A stretch of 20,564 nucleotides of DNA from Rhodobiaceae bacterium UBA6963 (GCA_002450335.1 DJZB01000032.1:1-20564); one strand, 5' to 3'. Counted from the first letter of the stretch, positions 1 to 7,625 are shown. Numbers and translations are program-made. Notes: a model not told the origin generated them from the letters alone.

Positions 1-30
1 TGTCGAGAGCACAAATTGCTTTGAAAGGAT

Positions 31-162
31 ATGATGATGAATAAGCGGTTCTTTAAATCTTTAAAGCAGTTTCTCAATGTACCAACACTGATTGCTGCTT
101 TGCTTGCTTTATACGGCTTCGCGGTTCTTACCCAGAACACTGCAGGCGGTTACTTACTCTAG
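31..162 (+). CDS. Small single-pass membrane protein, 43 aa, unknown function
   Basis: Seen: an ATG at 31 has a good ribosome-binding site (AAAGGA, 23-28) and opens a 43-codon frame ending in TAG at 160-162. The protein has a basic N-terminus (NKRFFKSLKQF, residues 4-14) followed by a hydrophobic stretch of about 18 residues (roughly 18-35) and a short polar tail. Positive-inside logic predicts a cytoplasmic N-terminus and one membrane span. Two more ATG codons follow directly (34, 37), so the exact start could be 31, 34 or 37; the site fits 31-37 about equally. The frame is followed at once by three hairpins ending in a terminator, so the transcript probably ends at about 240. I do not recognise the family. 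The RBS, membrane profile and terminator make a real short gene likely, but there is no homology evidence. Confidence 0.6.
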   Translation: MMMNKRFFKSLKQFLNVPTLIAALLALYGFAVLTQNTAGGYLL

Positions 163-240
163 ATTTGCGAGACCCCCTCCCCTCGCAAGAGCCTGAAAAG
201 GCATAAAACGCTGACGGTCCCTCCCCCGTCAGCGTTTTTT
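163..240 (+). ncRNA. Candidate 3'UTR-derived small RNA: three stacked hairpins with C-rich loops
   Basis: Seen: three adjacent hairpins directly after the small membrane protein. Hairpin 1 is TTGCGAG (165-171) pairing CTCGCAA (182-188) around the loop ACCCCCTCCC. Hairpin 2 is GCCT (191-194) pairing AGGC (199-202) around a GAAA tetraloop. Hairpin 3 is a 13-bp stem (205-217 with 226-238) around TCCCTCCC, followed by T residues. Known: alphaproteobacterial 'cuckoo'/CcsR and alpha-r14 small RNAs are made of hairpins exposing anti-Shine-Dalgarno CCUCC-like loops, often processed from the 3' end of a small-protein mRNA. Inference: this could be an RNA of that kind. The loop motif is not identical, so the assignment rests on shape and context only. 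Confidence 0.4.
205..240 (+). terminator. Rho-independent terminator, 13-bp stem
   Basis: The arm AAAACGCTGACGG (205-217) pairs perfectly with CCGTCAGCGTTTT (226-238), with an 8-base loop and a run of six T at 235-240. It ends the small upstream gene on the + strand. Since tsaD ends at 260 on the opposite strand, the A-rich 5' arm may let the same hairpin stop leftward transcription too. Confidence 0.85.
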
Positions 241-259
241 CCTGTAAAATCTGTTATGA

Positions 260-1333
260 TTACTGCTCGTTAAGTTCCATTAACGGCCACCGTGGGCGTG
301 CTGCCATGTCCAACAGGCTAAGTTTGCCGGTACGCAGTCTTTCCGCGCCTGCCCATGCAATCATGGCGGCATTATCCGTGCAAAGGTGGGGTGGTGCGAC
401 ATGAAATTCAAAATTTTGTTTGTCACAAACTTGTTCTAAAGCCGCCTTGATATGCGTATTTGCTGCTACACCACCCGCAACGACAAATTTCAAATTTGAA
501 ATTTCCCTAGATGGCTTCATCCTGTCCTGTGAAAAACGCTTCATGGCATTCTGACTGCGTTCAACCAGACAATCCGTGATGGCTTGTTGGAGGCACGCTG
601 CCAAATTCGCCACATCAACCTCACTGACAGGTTGCATTTGTGTGGCGCGAACGCGTAAGGCCGTTTTGAGGCCTGAAAAAGAAAAATTACACCCACCATC
701 GCCAGTAAGTGGGCGCGGTAGGTCAAAAATTGTTGCATCCCCTTTTTTTGCCATCGCTTCTATCGCAGGGCCACCGGGATAGCCCAATCCCATTAATTTA
801 GCGGCTTTGTCGAAGGCTTCGCCCGCGGCATCGTCTAATGTTGACCCATAGGTTTCGTAAACGCCATGATCCTCAACAGCTATCAGTTGACAATGCCCGC
901 CGGATACCAGCAACAATAAATAAGGAAACGCCAAAGGCGCACATAATCTGACGGTTAGGGCATGACCTTCAAGATGATTAACACCGATGAACGGCTTGTC
1001 CAGAGACAATGCAAGCATTTTGCCCGTCATTAACCCCACCATGACGCCGCCGACCAGTCCCGGTCCGGCTGTCGCGGCGATACCATCCAGAGCCTTAAGT
1101 TCAATATCGGCTTCCGCAACAGCCTGTTCAACAAGCGTGTCAATGATGCTGACATGGCTGCGCGCAGCAATTTCGGGAACGACCCCACCATAAGGTGCGT
1201 GCATGTTTATTTGGCTATGAACGCAATTGGATAGAATTTCACCCGGGCCGTCGGGGTTTTCAGGATCCAGACGAATGACTGCCGCTGCCGTTTCATCGCA
1301 ACTTGTTTCAATGCCGAGAACAGTCAGTGTCAT
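260..1333 (-). CDS. tsaD: tRNA N6-threonylcarbamoyladenosine transferase TsaD
   Basis: TsaD transfers the threonylcarbamoyl group from threonylcarbamoyl-AMP to A37 of ANN-decoding tRNAs in the cytoplasm, working with TsaB and TsaE. The 357-aa product has normal family length. It opens with the ASKHA-fold segment GIETSCDETAAAV (7-19), carries the metal-binding HLEGH motif (His120 and His124), and has LVSGGHCQL (142-150) and the C-terminal CTDNAAMIAW segment with the conserved metal-ligand Asp. The ATG (complement of 1331-1333) has a GGAA-type site upstream. The gene is divergent from hemC across about 180 bases, an order common in Alphaproteobacteria. The three subunits TsaB/E/C are not in this window. 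Identification is firm. Confidence 0.97.
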   Translation of the reverse strand: MTLTVLGIETSCDETAAAVIRLDPENPDGPGEILSNCVHSQINMHAPYGGVVPEIAARSHVSIIDTLVEQAVAEADIELKALDGIAATAGPGLVGGVMVGLMTGKMLALSLDKPFIGVNHLEGHALTVRLCAPLAFPYLLLLVSGGHCQLIAVEDHGVYETYGSTLDDAAGEAFDKAAKLMGLGYPGGPAIEAMAKKGDATIFDLPRPLTGDGGCNFSFSGLKTALRVRATQMQPVSEVDVANLAACLQQAITDCLVERSQNAMKRFSQDRMKPSREISNLKFVVAGGVAANTHIKAALEQVCDKQNFEFHVAPPHLCTDNAAMIAWAGAERLRTGKLSLLDMAARPRWPLMELNEQ

Positions 1334-1358
1334 TATAAAATTCCTGACGCTGTTGTTA

Positions 1359-1441
1359 CCGGTGTTGTGGCCGGTGTTGTTGGATGATTAGCCTGTTGGC
1401 GCATAAGCTTTCTACTTGTCCTAAAGTCCACTTGTCCTAAA
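1359..1441. repeat. Two short direct-repeat pairs between tsaD and hemC
   Basis: Two pairs of direct repeats lie in the divergent gap. CCGGTGTTGT occurs at 1359-1368 and 1371-1380 (12-base period, embedded in GTTG-rich sequence). ACTTGTCCTAAA occurs at 1414-1425 and 1430-1441 (16-base period). The second pair sits about 75 bases before hemC, where an operator or promoter would be expected. No clear -35/-10 pair could be chosen; CATAAT at 1464-1469 is a possible -10 for hemC. Confidence 0.4.
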
Positions 1442-1513
1442 CTGGAGAGAACTGTAAACCAGACATAATGAATTGTCTTCCTTATATCAATTTTAGCCAG
1501 TGAGGTGGCTGCC

Positions 1514-2476
1514 TTGAGCCGAATTTTTCATCTTGGTACACGAAAGTCGCCTCTTGCAATGGCGCAAAGTCATGAAGTTGCACGTGCGCTTTGTGATGCA
1601 CATGGCTGGCCGGAGACACGTGTTCAACTCGTTCCCATTGATACCAAAGGCGATATTCTACTGACTCAAGCACTTTCTGAATTGGGTGGTAAGGGTTTGT
1701 TTACGCAAGAGCTTGAGAGCAAATTGCTTTCAGGTGATCTCGATTTTGCGGTGCATTCCCTCAAGGATTTGCCGACACAAGACCCAAACGGGCTATGTGT
1801 CGCTGCTATTCCACCTCGCGAAGATGCGCGAGATGCACTTATTTTAGCTCCGGAACTTAAAGGGATAAACAGCCTAAAAGATTTGCCGGCACAGACCAAA
1901 TTCGGCACCGCTTCGTTGAGACGACAGGCGCAGATATTACGCTTAAACTCTAATCTGGAGATTGGGTTGTTGCGTGGCAATGTCGGCACGCGTATCAGCC
2001 AATTGACACATAGCATTGAAAATAATGACGGCATCGCTGTAACATTACTTGCCCTGGCCGGATTAAAAAGACTGGGACTGAGTGAACGTGTCGATATGAT
2101 TATGCCGATAGACCAAATGCTGCCAGCACCGGGGCAGGGCGCGCTGGCTGTGCAGACTCGCACTGACGATGCCGAACTGATTGACTTACTTAAACCTTTA
2201 AATTGTGCCATTACCCAAGCGCAAGTCACGGCTGAACGTGAATTTATGGCGCGGTTGGACGGATCCTGTAAAACCCCGATTGCGGCTTATGCCGACGTTA
2301 CAGATAACAGGCTGACACTTACAGGGCGGCTTTTATCCTTAGACGGTCAGGAATGCGCCGAGGCAGAAATTTCAGGTTCTGTAAATGAGGCCGCCGCTTT
2401 GGGTGAGCGTATCGCGCAGGACATCAGGAATAAATACCCTGAACTTGTGCCGGTCAGTGATAATCCGGAGGGATAG
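1514..2476 (+). CDS. hemC: Hydroxymethylbilane synthase (porphobilinogen deaminase)
   Basis: HemC joins four porphobilinogen molecules into hydroxymethylbilane in cytoplasmic heme synthesis. Family marks are GTRKSPLAMAQ near the N-terminus, HSLKDLP, the RRQAQ/LLRGNVGTR substrate-binding region, PAPGQGALA, and DGSCKTPIAA, whose Cys (codon at 2267-2269) carries the dipyrromethane cofactor. Start choice: the frame is open from a GTG at 1505, but that codon has no ribosome site. AGGTG at 1503-1507 lies six bases before TTG at 1514, and a start there gives the short N-terminus typical of HemC. GTG 1505 remains possible and would add three residues. It is the first gene of a run through hemY; hemD begins 19 bases after its stop. 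Confidence 0.95.
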   Translation: MSRIFHLGTRKSPLAMAQSHEVARALCDAHGWPETRVQLVPIDTKGDILLTQALSELGGKGLFTQELESKLLSGDLDFAVHSLKDLPTQDPNGLCVAAIPPREDARDALILAPELKGINSLKDLPAQTKFGTASLRRQAQILRLNSNLEIGLLRGNVGTRISQLTHSIENNDGIAVTLLALAGLKRLGLSERVDMIMPIDQMLPAPGQGALAVQTRTDDAELIDLLKPLNCAITQAQVTAEREFMARLDGSCKTPIAAYADVTDNRLTLTGRLLSLDGQECAEAEISGSVNEAAALGERIAQDIRNKYPELVPVSDNPEG

Positions 2477-2495
2477 GGCTGACGCTCTGAGATGC

Positions 2496-3224
2496 ATGCA
2501 TATTCTGTTGACCCGTCCCAAAGATGATATTCCGGCACTGAAACAAAAACTTGTCGAACAGGGTTTTACTGTCTCAGCCTGTCCGATGCTGGATATAAAC
2601 ATCATGCCCGTCGAAGAGGTAGATACCTCTACAGCACAAAAACTCGCTGAGGCTCAGGCTTATCTTTTTACCAGTGCTAACGGGGTAAGGGCGGCGTCCC
2701 ATCATGGCTTCCCAAAAACTCCAGACCTGCCCGTTTTTGCTGTTGGACCTGCAACCGCGGATGCTTGTAGAATTGCAGGCTTCAAAACGGTCACCGAAGC
2801 GGGGGGCGATGTCCAGAGTCTTGTTGGGATGATTAAGGCAACTGATATAGCTGAGGCGTCAGGCTCGTTGGTGCATATTTCAGGCCGCGATCAGGCTGGA
2901 AATCTTGTCCAACAGCTTTGTGATGCGGGTTATGATGCTACCTCTTTGGTGCTCTACCGCGCTGAAACAATTTCTGCCTTACCTGAGGATATCGCTACAC
3001 TTCTTGCTTCGGGTGATATTGAAGCCGTTATGTTTTATTCCTCCAGAACCGCAACTCATTTTGTCACGCTTACAGAGTACGCTGGTATCAAGCTGTCGAT
3101 AACAGCCTATTGCCTGTCAGAGGCGGTGGCTCAAATTTTAAAACAGGCCGGGGTTGCAGATATAAAAGTTGCGGAAACCACAACTGAAGACAGCATGCTG
3201 AATATGCTGGCTGAGCATCACTGA
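2496..3224 (+). CDS. hemD: Uroporphyrinogen-III synthase
   Basis: HemD closes and inverts ring D of hydroxymethylbilane to make uroporphyrinogen III. HemD proteins are poorly conserved. The call rests on the N-terminal MHILLTRP, the alternating alpha/beta pattern of a two-domain protein, segments such as LFTSANGVRAA and VMFYSSRTATHFV, the 242-aa length, and position directly after hemC. The reading frame is open further upstream to 2385, but that extension lies inside hemC. The ATG at 2496 gives the standard start of the family; its ribosome site is weak (TGAG), consistent with coupling to hemC across a 19-base gap. The two enzymes act consecutively. Confidence 0.92.
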   Translation: MHILLTRPKDDIPALKQKLVEQGFTVSACPMLDINIMPVEEVDTSTAQKLAEAQAYLFTSANGVRAASHHGFPKTPDLPVFAVGPATADACRIAGFKTVTEAGGDVQSLVGMIKATDIAEASGSLVHISGRDQAGNLVQQLCDAGYDATSLVLYRAETISALPEDIATLLASGDIEAVMFYSSRTATHFVTLTEYAGIKLSITAYCLSEAVAQILKQAGVADIKVAETTTEDSMLNMLAEHH

Positions 3225-3325
3225 ACTTCTATTGATTATACAACGCATTATTTAGAACGTTGCAACTCACCGATGCAAAAGGCATCATGTGGATAAATTG
3301 TCGTGATTCGCAATTTGAGCAATAT

Positions 3326-4552
3326 ATGGCTGCCAGAAAACCAACACGTAAAACACAAAATGATGCCCCGGGGAAAACACCCGGGTCTAAGACTGTTTCC
3401 GGTAAAAGGAACACCTCATCAGTGGAGACTGACAATGATGTGGAAGCCGAAATTATTGAACCTGAAAAAGACGAGACTAAAACCTCGTCCAACGCATCCG
3501 GCAATGTTCCCCCTTTTATTGATATGCCGACACATACGCCGCGTAAAAGTATAATGCGGCGTCTTTTTTCAACTCTTTTGCTGGTCATCATCACATCTGC
3601 TTTATCGCTGGTGCTGACATTTGGTGTTTTGTTTCAGACGGGGATTTTTAATCCGCAGGATAAAACGCAATTAGAAACATTGGAGAATAATCTTCAAACC
3701 AAAACTGATGACTTGCTGGCTCTGCAAAAAGAAATAAATCAGCTCAAAGCACGTAATGAAGCGGCTCTTGCTTTATTCTCTGAATTTAATGAAAAGCTGA
3801 CGGGTCTGGAAGATACTGAAAATCTTGAAACACGGCTGGCCGGGATGGATGAATTAATCTCGGCATTAGAAGAGCGCAGTGATGAAAACAGATCTCTCTT
3901 GCTGAGTGATGCTAAAAAACTTGAGACCCTGTCGCGTTCTGTTGGGGCGCTTAGGGAAAAAACAGTAACTGTCCTACCACAAGCCTTTTCGACTTCAGAG
4001 TCCCAAAACCCGGCAAATCTTCTGGCACAAGCCATTATCAGAGGTGGCCCGTTTGAGGCAGAATTAAAAGCTGTCGAGGCTGAAGGGCAACTCAGTGCTT
4101 CTCTCGACTGGGTTCGGCCTTATGCGCGTGAGGGCATTCACTCGCTGGAGCGTTTGACGGAAAAATTTCAAGACCGTATCTCAGAACTGCTGCGTAACGC
4201 GCCTTCAGGTGAAAACGATGAGATAATGTCAGAGGGGTGGGCCAAACGCTGGTTTGAGGGTTTGATGGATGGGCTTGGTGACTGGATTCGGATTAGACGA
4301 ACAGATTATCCTGACATTCAGGAAATTGGCGGTGACGCTGGCCCGGCTTATTCTTTAGCACAAATTGAAAAGGCTCTGCTTAATGATCAGGCTACAGAAG
4401 CGCTGAAGCTTAGCCGTCAATTACCTGCCGACATACAATCTGATTTGAAAATATGGATGGAAGATTTGCAGGGGTATGTGGAAAGTCGACGCCTGCTGGT
4501 AGTGTTGAGTGAACTCGACTACCCCTCCAAGGATAAGGAGTCGGCAGAGTGA
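3326..4552 (+). CDS. Alphaproteobacterial Mic60/mitofilin-like inner-membrane protein
   Basis: Seen: about 408 aa. A basic, polar, low-complexity N-terminus (1-75), one membrane span (about 80-104, starting after KSIMRRL), a long predicted coiled coil rich in Leu, Glu and Lys (about 112-225), then a helical C-terminal domain containing DWVRPYAREG and a Trp-rich GWAKRWFEGL segment. Known: COG4223 proteins in this operon position are the bacterial relatives of mitochondrial Mic60/mitofilin, which shapes crista or intracytoplasmic membranes. Inference: the same role here. Start choice: the frame is open from TTG 3260, but ATG 3326 follows TTGAG with suitable spacing and gives a clean MAARKPTRK start; ATG 3287 is an alternative. 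Its stop overlaps the hemY start by four bases. Confidence 0.8.
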   Translation: MAARKPTRKTQNDAPGKTPGSKTVSGKRNTSSVETDNDVEAEIIEPEKDETKTSSNASGNVPPFIDMPTHTPRKSIMRRLFSTLLLVIITSALSLVLTFGVLFQTGIFNPQDKTQLETLENNLQTKTDDLLALQKEINQLKARNEAALALFSEFNEKLTGLEDTENLETRLAGMDELISALEERSDENRSLLLSDAKKLETLSRSVGALREKTVTVLPQAFSTSESQNPANLLAQAIIRGGPFEAELKAVEAEGQLSASLDWVRPYAREGIHSLERLTEKFQDRISELLRNAPSGENDEIMSEGWAKRWFEGLMDGLGDWIRIRRTDYPDIQEIGGDAGPAYSLAQIEKALLNDQATEALKLSRQLPADIQSDLKIWMEDLQGYVESRRLLVVLSELDYPSKDKESAE

Positions 4553-5928
4553 GGCGGCCTTTATTTAACATTATTCTCCTTACCATTATTGGTGTTGTGG
4601 CTATCTGGCTTGGTGACCGCCCGGGTGATTTGGTGGTGCGCTGGCCGGGCTATGAATTACGAACAAGTGTCGCGACAGGCATTGGGGTAACACTTGTCAC
4701 CCTCTTTATCTTTTTGGTTATGTGGCGTGGTTATGCCTGGCTTATAAACTGGCCTCAAAGATTTAAGGACATGCGCCGAAAGCAAAAAAAGGTGCGTGGT
4801 GAGGCGGCAATGGCAGGCAGTCTCATGTCTCTGGCTGAGGGTAATGTCGCTGAGGCAAGTAAAGCTGCGCTTGAGGCGCAGAACAATTTGCCAGACCATG
4901 CCCTGCCGCTTTTGCTCGCGGCGCAGGCTGCACGAATGGACGGCAATCATAGTTTGGCTGAAAAAAAATATAAGGCATTGATTGGTTTTCCTGCGCCCAC
5001 AAACAAGCAAAACAATCCCAAAGAGCTTGGTTATCGTGGATTGTTTTCTATGGCACTTGCAGAAGGAAAACAAGACGAGGCGCGTGAGCATCTCCAACAC
5101 ACGCTCGCCGCATCTGCTGTTAAAAGTAAACCTGTTTGGGCCTTGCAGGGTCTTTTTCAAATTGAGGCGGGTGACGGCAATTGGCAGGAGGCGTTAAAGC
5201 TTGTTGATCAGCTTGCCGCACGTGGTGGGATTGAAAAGCCTGACGCAAAGCGGTTGCGGGCTGTGTTGCTGGTTGCCGAGGGGCAGGCACTTGCCTTGCA
5301 ATTAGCAGAAAATGAAAATGCTGCAATAAGGGCGCAGGGTTTAAAACTTGTCCAACGTGCCATTATTCTCATACCAGATTTTATTCCGGCGCTTGTGTTG
5401 GCATCTCAGCTTGCCACTACAAATAATGGTGGTAATTCAGCACATAAGATTGTCAAACGTATTGAACAGCTTTGGAAGAAAGCGCCACATCCTGATTTGG
5501 TGTCTGCCTATCTTGCTTTGCAGCCTGGAAAGTCGGCCTTGCAAAATCTCAAATTAGTTCAAAAACTCACTGCAAAAAATCGCACTCATTCCGAAAGCCG
5601 TATCGCGCTTGCTGGCGCGGCAATCAAGGCGCGGCGCTGGAGTATGGCACGTGTTGCTTTAAGAGATGAGGCTGAAACCCCGACGCGCCGCGTATGCCGA
5701 TTAATGGCTGATCTTGAGATTGGTGAGAATGAGGATGCGGGGCTAGCCCGTGAATGGATGGACCGTGCCCTGACTGCGGCACCTGATGCTTGTTGGGTTG
5801 GTCCGTCGGGGGAAGCGGCATCGTGGCAGGCTGTATGTCCTGAAACGGGGCAGATTGACGCTTTTAAATGGGGGCATCCGGGGCAGATGATGTCATCGGC
5901 TAGTTCGGGAACTGCGCTTATTGGCTAA
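4549..5928 (+). CDS. hemY: HemY-type TPR membrane protein of the heme operon
   Basis: This is the HemY_N/TPR family protein, not the Bacillus protoporphyrinogen oxidase of the same name. It has 459 aa, with two N-terminal membrane spans (about 5-23 and 40-65) and then a long cytoplasmic domain of helical repeats, for example ALPLLLAAQAARMDGNHSLA and ALQGLFQIEAGDGNWQEAL. The two-TM hairpin followed by TPR-like helices and the place after hemCD is diagnostic. The GTG start overlaps the preceding stop as GTGA, and AAGGAG lies eight bases upstream, so translation is probably coupled. Family work suggests a role in late heme synthesis or handling at the membrane, but the biochemical activity is not settled. 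It is the last gene of the cluster. Confidence 0.88.
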   Translation: MRRPLFNIILLTIIGVVAIWLGDRPGDLVVRWPGYELRTSVATGIGVTLVTLFIFLVMWRGYAWLINWPQRFKDMRRKQKKVRGEAAMAGSLMSLAEGNVAEASKAALEAQNNLPDHALPLLLAAQAARMDGNHSLAEKKYKALIGFPAPTNKQNNPKELGYRGLFSMALAEGKQDEAREHLQHTLAASAVKSKPVWALQGLFQIEAGDGNWQEALKLVDQLAARGGIEKPDAKRLRAVLLVAEGQALALQLAENENAAIRAQGLKLVQRAIILIPDFIPALVLASQLATTNNGGNSAHKIVKRIEQLWKKAPHPDLVSAYLALQPGKSALQNLKLVQKLTAKNRTHSESRIALAGAAIKARRWSMARVALRDEAETPTRRVCRLMADLEIGENEDAGLAREWMDRALTAAPDACWVGPSGEAASWQAVCPETGQIDAFKWGHPGQMMSSASSGTALIG

Positions 5929-5933
5929 GCGCA
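5913..5933 (+). other. Hairpin over the hemY stop codon
   Basis: TGCGCTTA (5913-5920) pairs perfectly with TAAGCGCA (5926-5933) around a five-base loop, covering the hemY TAA at 5926-5928. There is no T-tract after it, so it is either a weak terminator or an mRNA 3' stabilising structure. Confidence 0.4.
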
Positions 5934-5975
5934 TATCCAAGCGTTAAGAAAATTTAACAAACCAAACCTGTCTGC

Positions 5976-6005
5976 TGGACAAATAATTTATCCATAGGGT
6001 ATTTT
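5976..6005 (+). promoter_or_regulatory. Probable sigma-70-type promoter for tRNA-Thr
   Basis: TGGACA (5976-5981) is followed after 18 bases by TATTTT (6000-6005). The expected start point falls just before the tRNA at 6015. Both boxes are near matches to the housekeeping consensus. Confidence 0.4.
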
Positions 6006-6014
6006 TGCTAACGC

Positions 6015-6090
<76 letters not shown>

Positions 6091-6212
6091 TCAAAATCAG
6101 CATTATCAATAATTGTGCATAAATTATTTTTTTGACTTGAAAAAGGTAATGTCTCGTTTTGTCATGAGCTTAATAAGACCAATATTTATTCTTTATTTTA
6201 TTGGAGTGTACT

Positions 6213-6923
6213 ATGCGTATTTTTACAATCTTGTGTCTTTTAATTGTCCCGAGCCTCTCTCACGCCGAGCATATAGACAATATTTCTTTTACAATTAAAT
6301 CTGATTGTTCAATGGAAAAATATTTAAGCCTTGTTGATGAGTTTAGGGCCAATCCGACAGTTAAGAAACACGGTTACAAGGTTAAAATCTTAAGCCCGAT
6401 TGCCAGTTCAAATATGACAATTAATTGGTGGGAAGGAACTACAAAAACTTTGGATGACTATTTGAATTTTGTTTCTGACATGCGAAAGAAAATCCAAACG
6501 GCCGGTAGTCCTGAAAATAAACTTATGGGGAAGTTTAATCAATGCATTACCAATCACACGCGGGCTACACATGACGAGCCATTTGAAATAGATGTCAGCA
6601 ATGCTTCGCATCTGGATGTTTGGGGTATCAAAATCAGGGATAACTGCTCTCTCCAAGAATGGGTGGCGTTAAGTGGTGAGTTTAACGACATTGTGAAGCC
6701 CCTTGGTATGAAGGGCAATATTAAGGCTCCTATTATCACGCCGGATATAAATGGCTATTATTGGGTGAATTATGCCAATAGCCACTCAGCACTTCAATCA
6801 GCACAGGCCAAGTTTGATAGCGGCTCTGTTGTAGAAGGCTCGAAATTTCAAAAAATTCAACAAAAAGTGAATGAATGTATATATGCCACGAGCCGAGAGA
6901 CGTTTACTATTATAGATAAATAA
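6213..6923 (+). CDS. Exported protein with two copies of a two-cysteine module, unknown function
   Basis: Seen: 236 aa. Residues 1-18 form a signal peptide (MRIFTILCLLIVPSLSHA), so the mature protein should be periplasmic or secreted. The rest is an internal duplication. Module 1 (about 28-112) runs from DCSMEKYLSLVDEF to LMGKFNQCI; module 2 (about 140-223) runs from NCSLQEWVALSGEF to KIQQKVNECI. Each has one Cys near each end (Cys32/Cys111 and Cys145/Cys222, 79 and 77 apart), suggesting one disulfide per module. Start: the frame is open from TTG 6201, but GGAG at 6203-6206 sits six bases before ATG 6213, which also begins the signal peptide. The gene is AT-rich compared with its neighbours and stands alone between a tRNA and a terminator. 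I do not recognise the family. Confidence 0.75.
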   Translation: MRIFTILCLLIVPSLSHAEHIDNISFTIKSDCSMEKYLSLVDEFRANPTVKKHGYKVKILSPIASSNMTINWWEGTTKTLDDYLNFVSDMRKKIQTAGSPENKLMGKFNQCITNHTRATHDEPFEIDVSNASHLDVWGIKIRDNCSLQEWVALSGEFNDIVKPLGMKGNIKAPIITPDINGYYWVNYANSHSALQSAQAKFDSGSVVEGSKFQKIQQKVNECIYATSRETFTIIDK

Positions 6924-7005
6924 ATTCCGGTTCTTGATTAAACAATTTGGGAAGTGGTCGTTAATATAATTACCCTCCCTAAAGGAATGTACTTTTGTAC
7001 TTACT

Positions 7006-7035
7006 GGCCCCGCCTAAATGGTGGGGCCTTTTTTT
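7006..7035 (+). terminator. Rho-independent terminator after the duplicated-module gene
   Basis: GGCCCCGCC (7006-7014) pairs with GGTGGGGCC (7020-7028, one G-T pair) around a five-base loop and is followed by seven T. It terminates rightward transcription 80 bases after the upstream stop, just before the oppositely oriented hotdog gene. Confidence 0.9.
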
Positions 7036-7042
7036 GATGGCT

Positions 7043-7480
7043 TTAGTCTAACTTGTAGCCCGGCACGTCTGCGAAAGATTTTCGACTAACGGCAAAAGCA
7101 CCACTCCCACGCCCAATTTCTTTATCTTCATCATTATAGATAACGGCCTCGGCAATATATTGGTTTTTGGTTCTACTGACGACTTTGCCAACGCCACGTA
7201 TTTTACCTGAATGAACAGGTCTTAAAAAATACAGATTGAAACTTGAGGTCAGGAGAAAGAACTCTTTTTCCATAGAATTTGCGGCAAAAATGGCAACGTC
7301 GTCCATCATCTTAAAATACACAAAACCGTGAATGGCATTTGCGGCATGATGCAAGATCGGATCAATTTCCATTTCCAACTCTGCTTTACCCTCAGAGATT
7401 TTCAATTTTGATTTAATCAACTCCTGAAAGGGAGCTGCGTGATACATATTCTCAAGTTTCTTGAAGTGTTGCTCTTGCAT
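7043..7480 (-). CDS. PaaI-like hotdog-fold thioesterase
   Basis: A 145-aa protein of typical single-hotdog length. The central segment AIHGFVYFKMMDDVAIFAAN (49-68) matches the PaaI/YbgC pattern in which HG begins the central helix and an acidic residue (Asp60/61 here) takes part in thioester hydrolysis. Strands such as LRPVHSGKIRGVGKVV and a C-terminal GRGSGAFAV complete the fold. Proteins of this group cleave acyl- or aryl-CoA thioesters as cytoplasmic oligomers; the substrate cannot be told from sequence. ATG 7480 has CGGAGT upstream at suitable spacing. The gene is divergent from the SnoaL-like gene and convergent with 6213-6923. Confidence 0.82.
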   Translation of the reverse strand: MQEQHFKKLENMYHAAPFQELIKSKLKISEGKAELEMEIDPILHHAANAIHGFVYFKMMDDVAIFAANSMEKEFFLLTSSFNLYFLRPVHSGKIRGVGKVVSRTKNQYIAEAVIYNDEDKEIGRGSGAFAVSRKSFADVPGYKLD

Positions 7481-7625
7481 GATTAACTCCGAGGCAGGTG
7501 ACGCATGACTTACTCTAACTATAGATACCGATAAATTGATTGCATTTATATGACTTTGTTCCCTATGTTTTTGGGTAGTTCATATTTGCCGAAGGCTGCG
7601 ATGTAGTGAAGAGGGGGGAAAAGAT

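Noticed and set aside
1666..2229. Long open frame on the minus strand opposite hemC
   Set aside because: Ser/Pro/Arg-rich translation with no domain features; it is the shadow of hemC.
2385..2495. Upstream extension of hemD
   Set aside because: It lies within the 3' end of hemC in another frame; the family-typical MHILLTRP starts at 2496.
4657..5160. Minus-strand open frame of 167 codons opposite hemY
   Set aside because: Cys/Arg-rich shadow translation with no family features; hemY is well supported on the other strand.
6091..6200. Integrase attachment site at the 3' end of tRNA-Thr
   Set aside because: No integrase gene and no repeat of the tRNA 3' end was found in the window.
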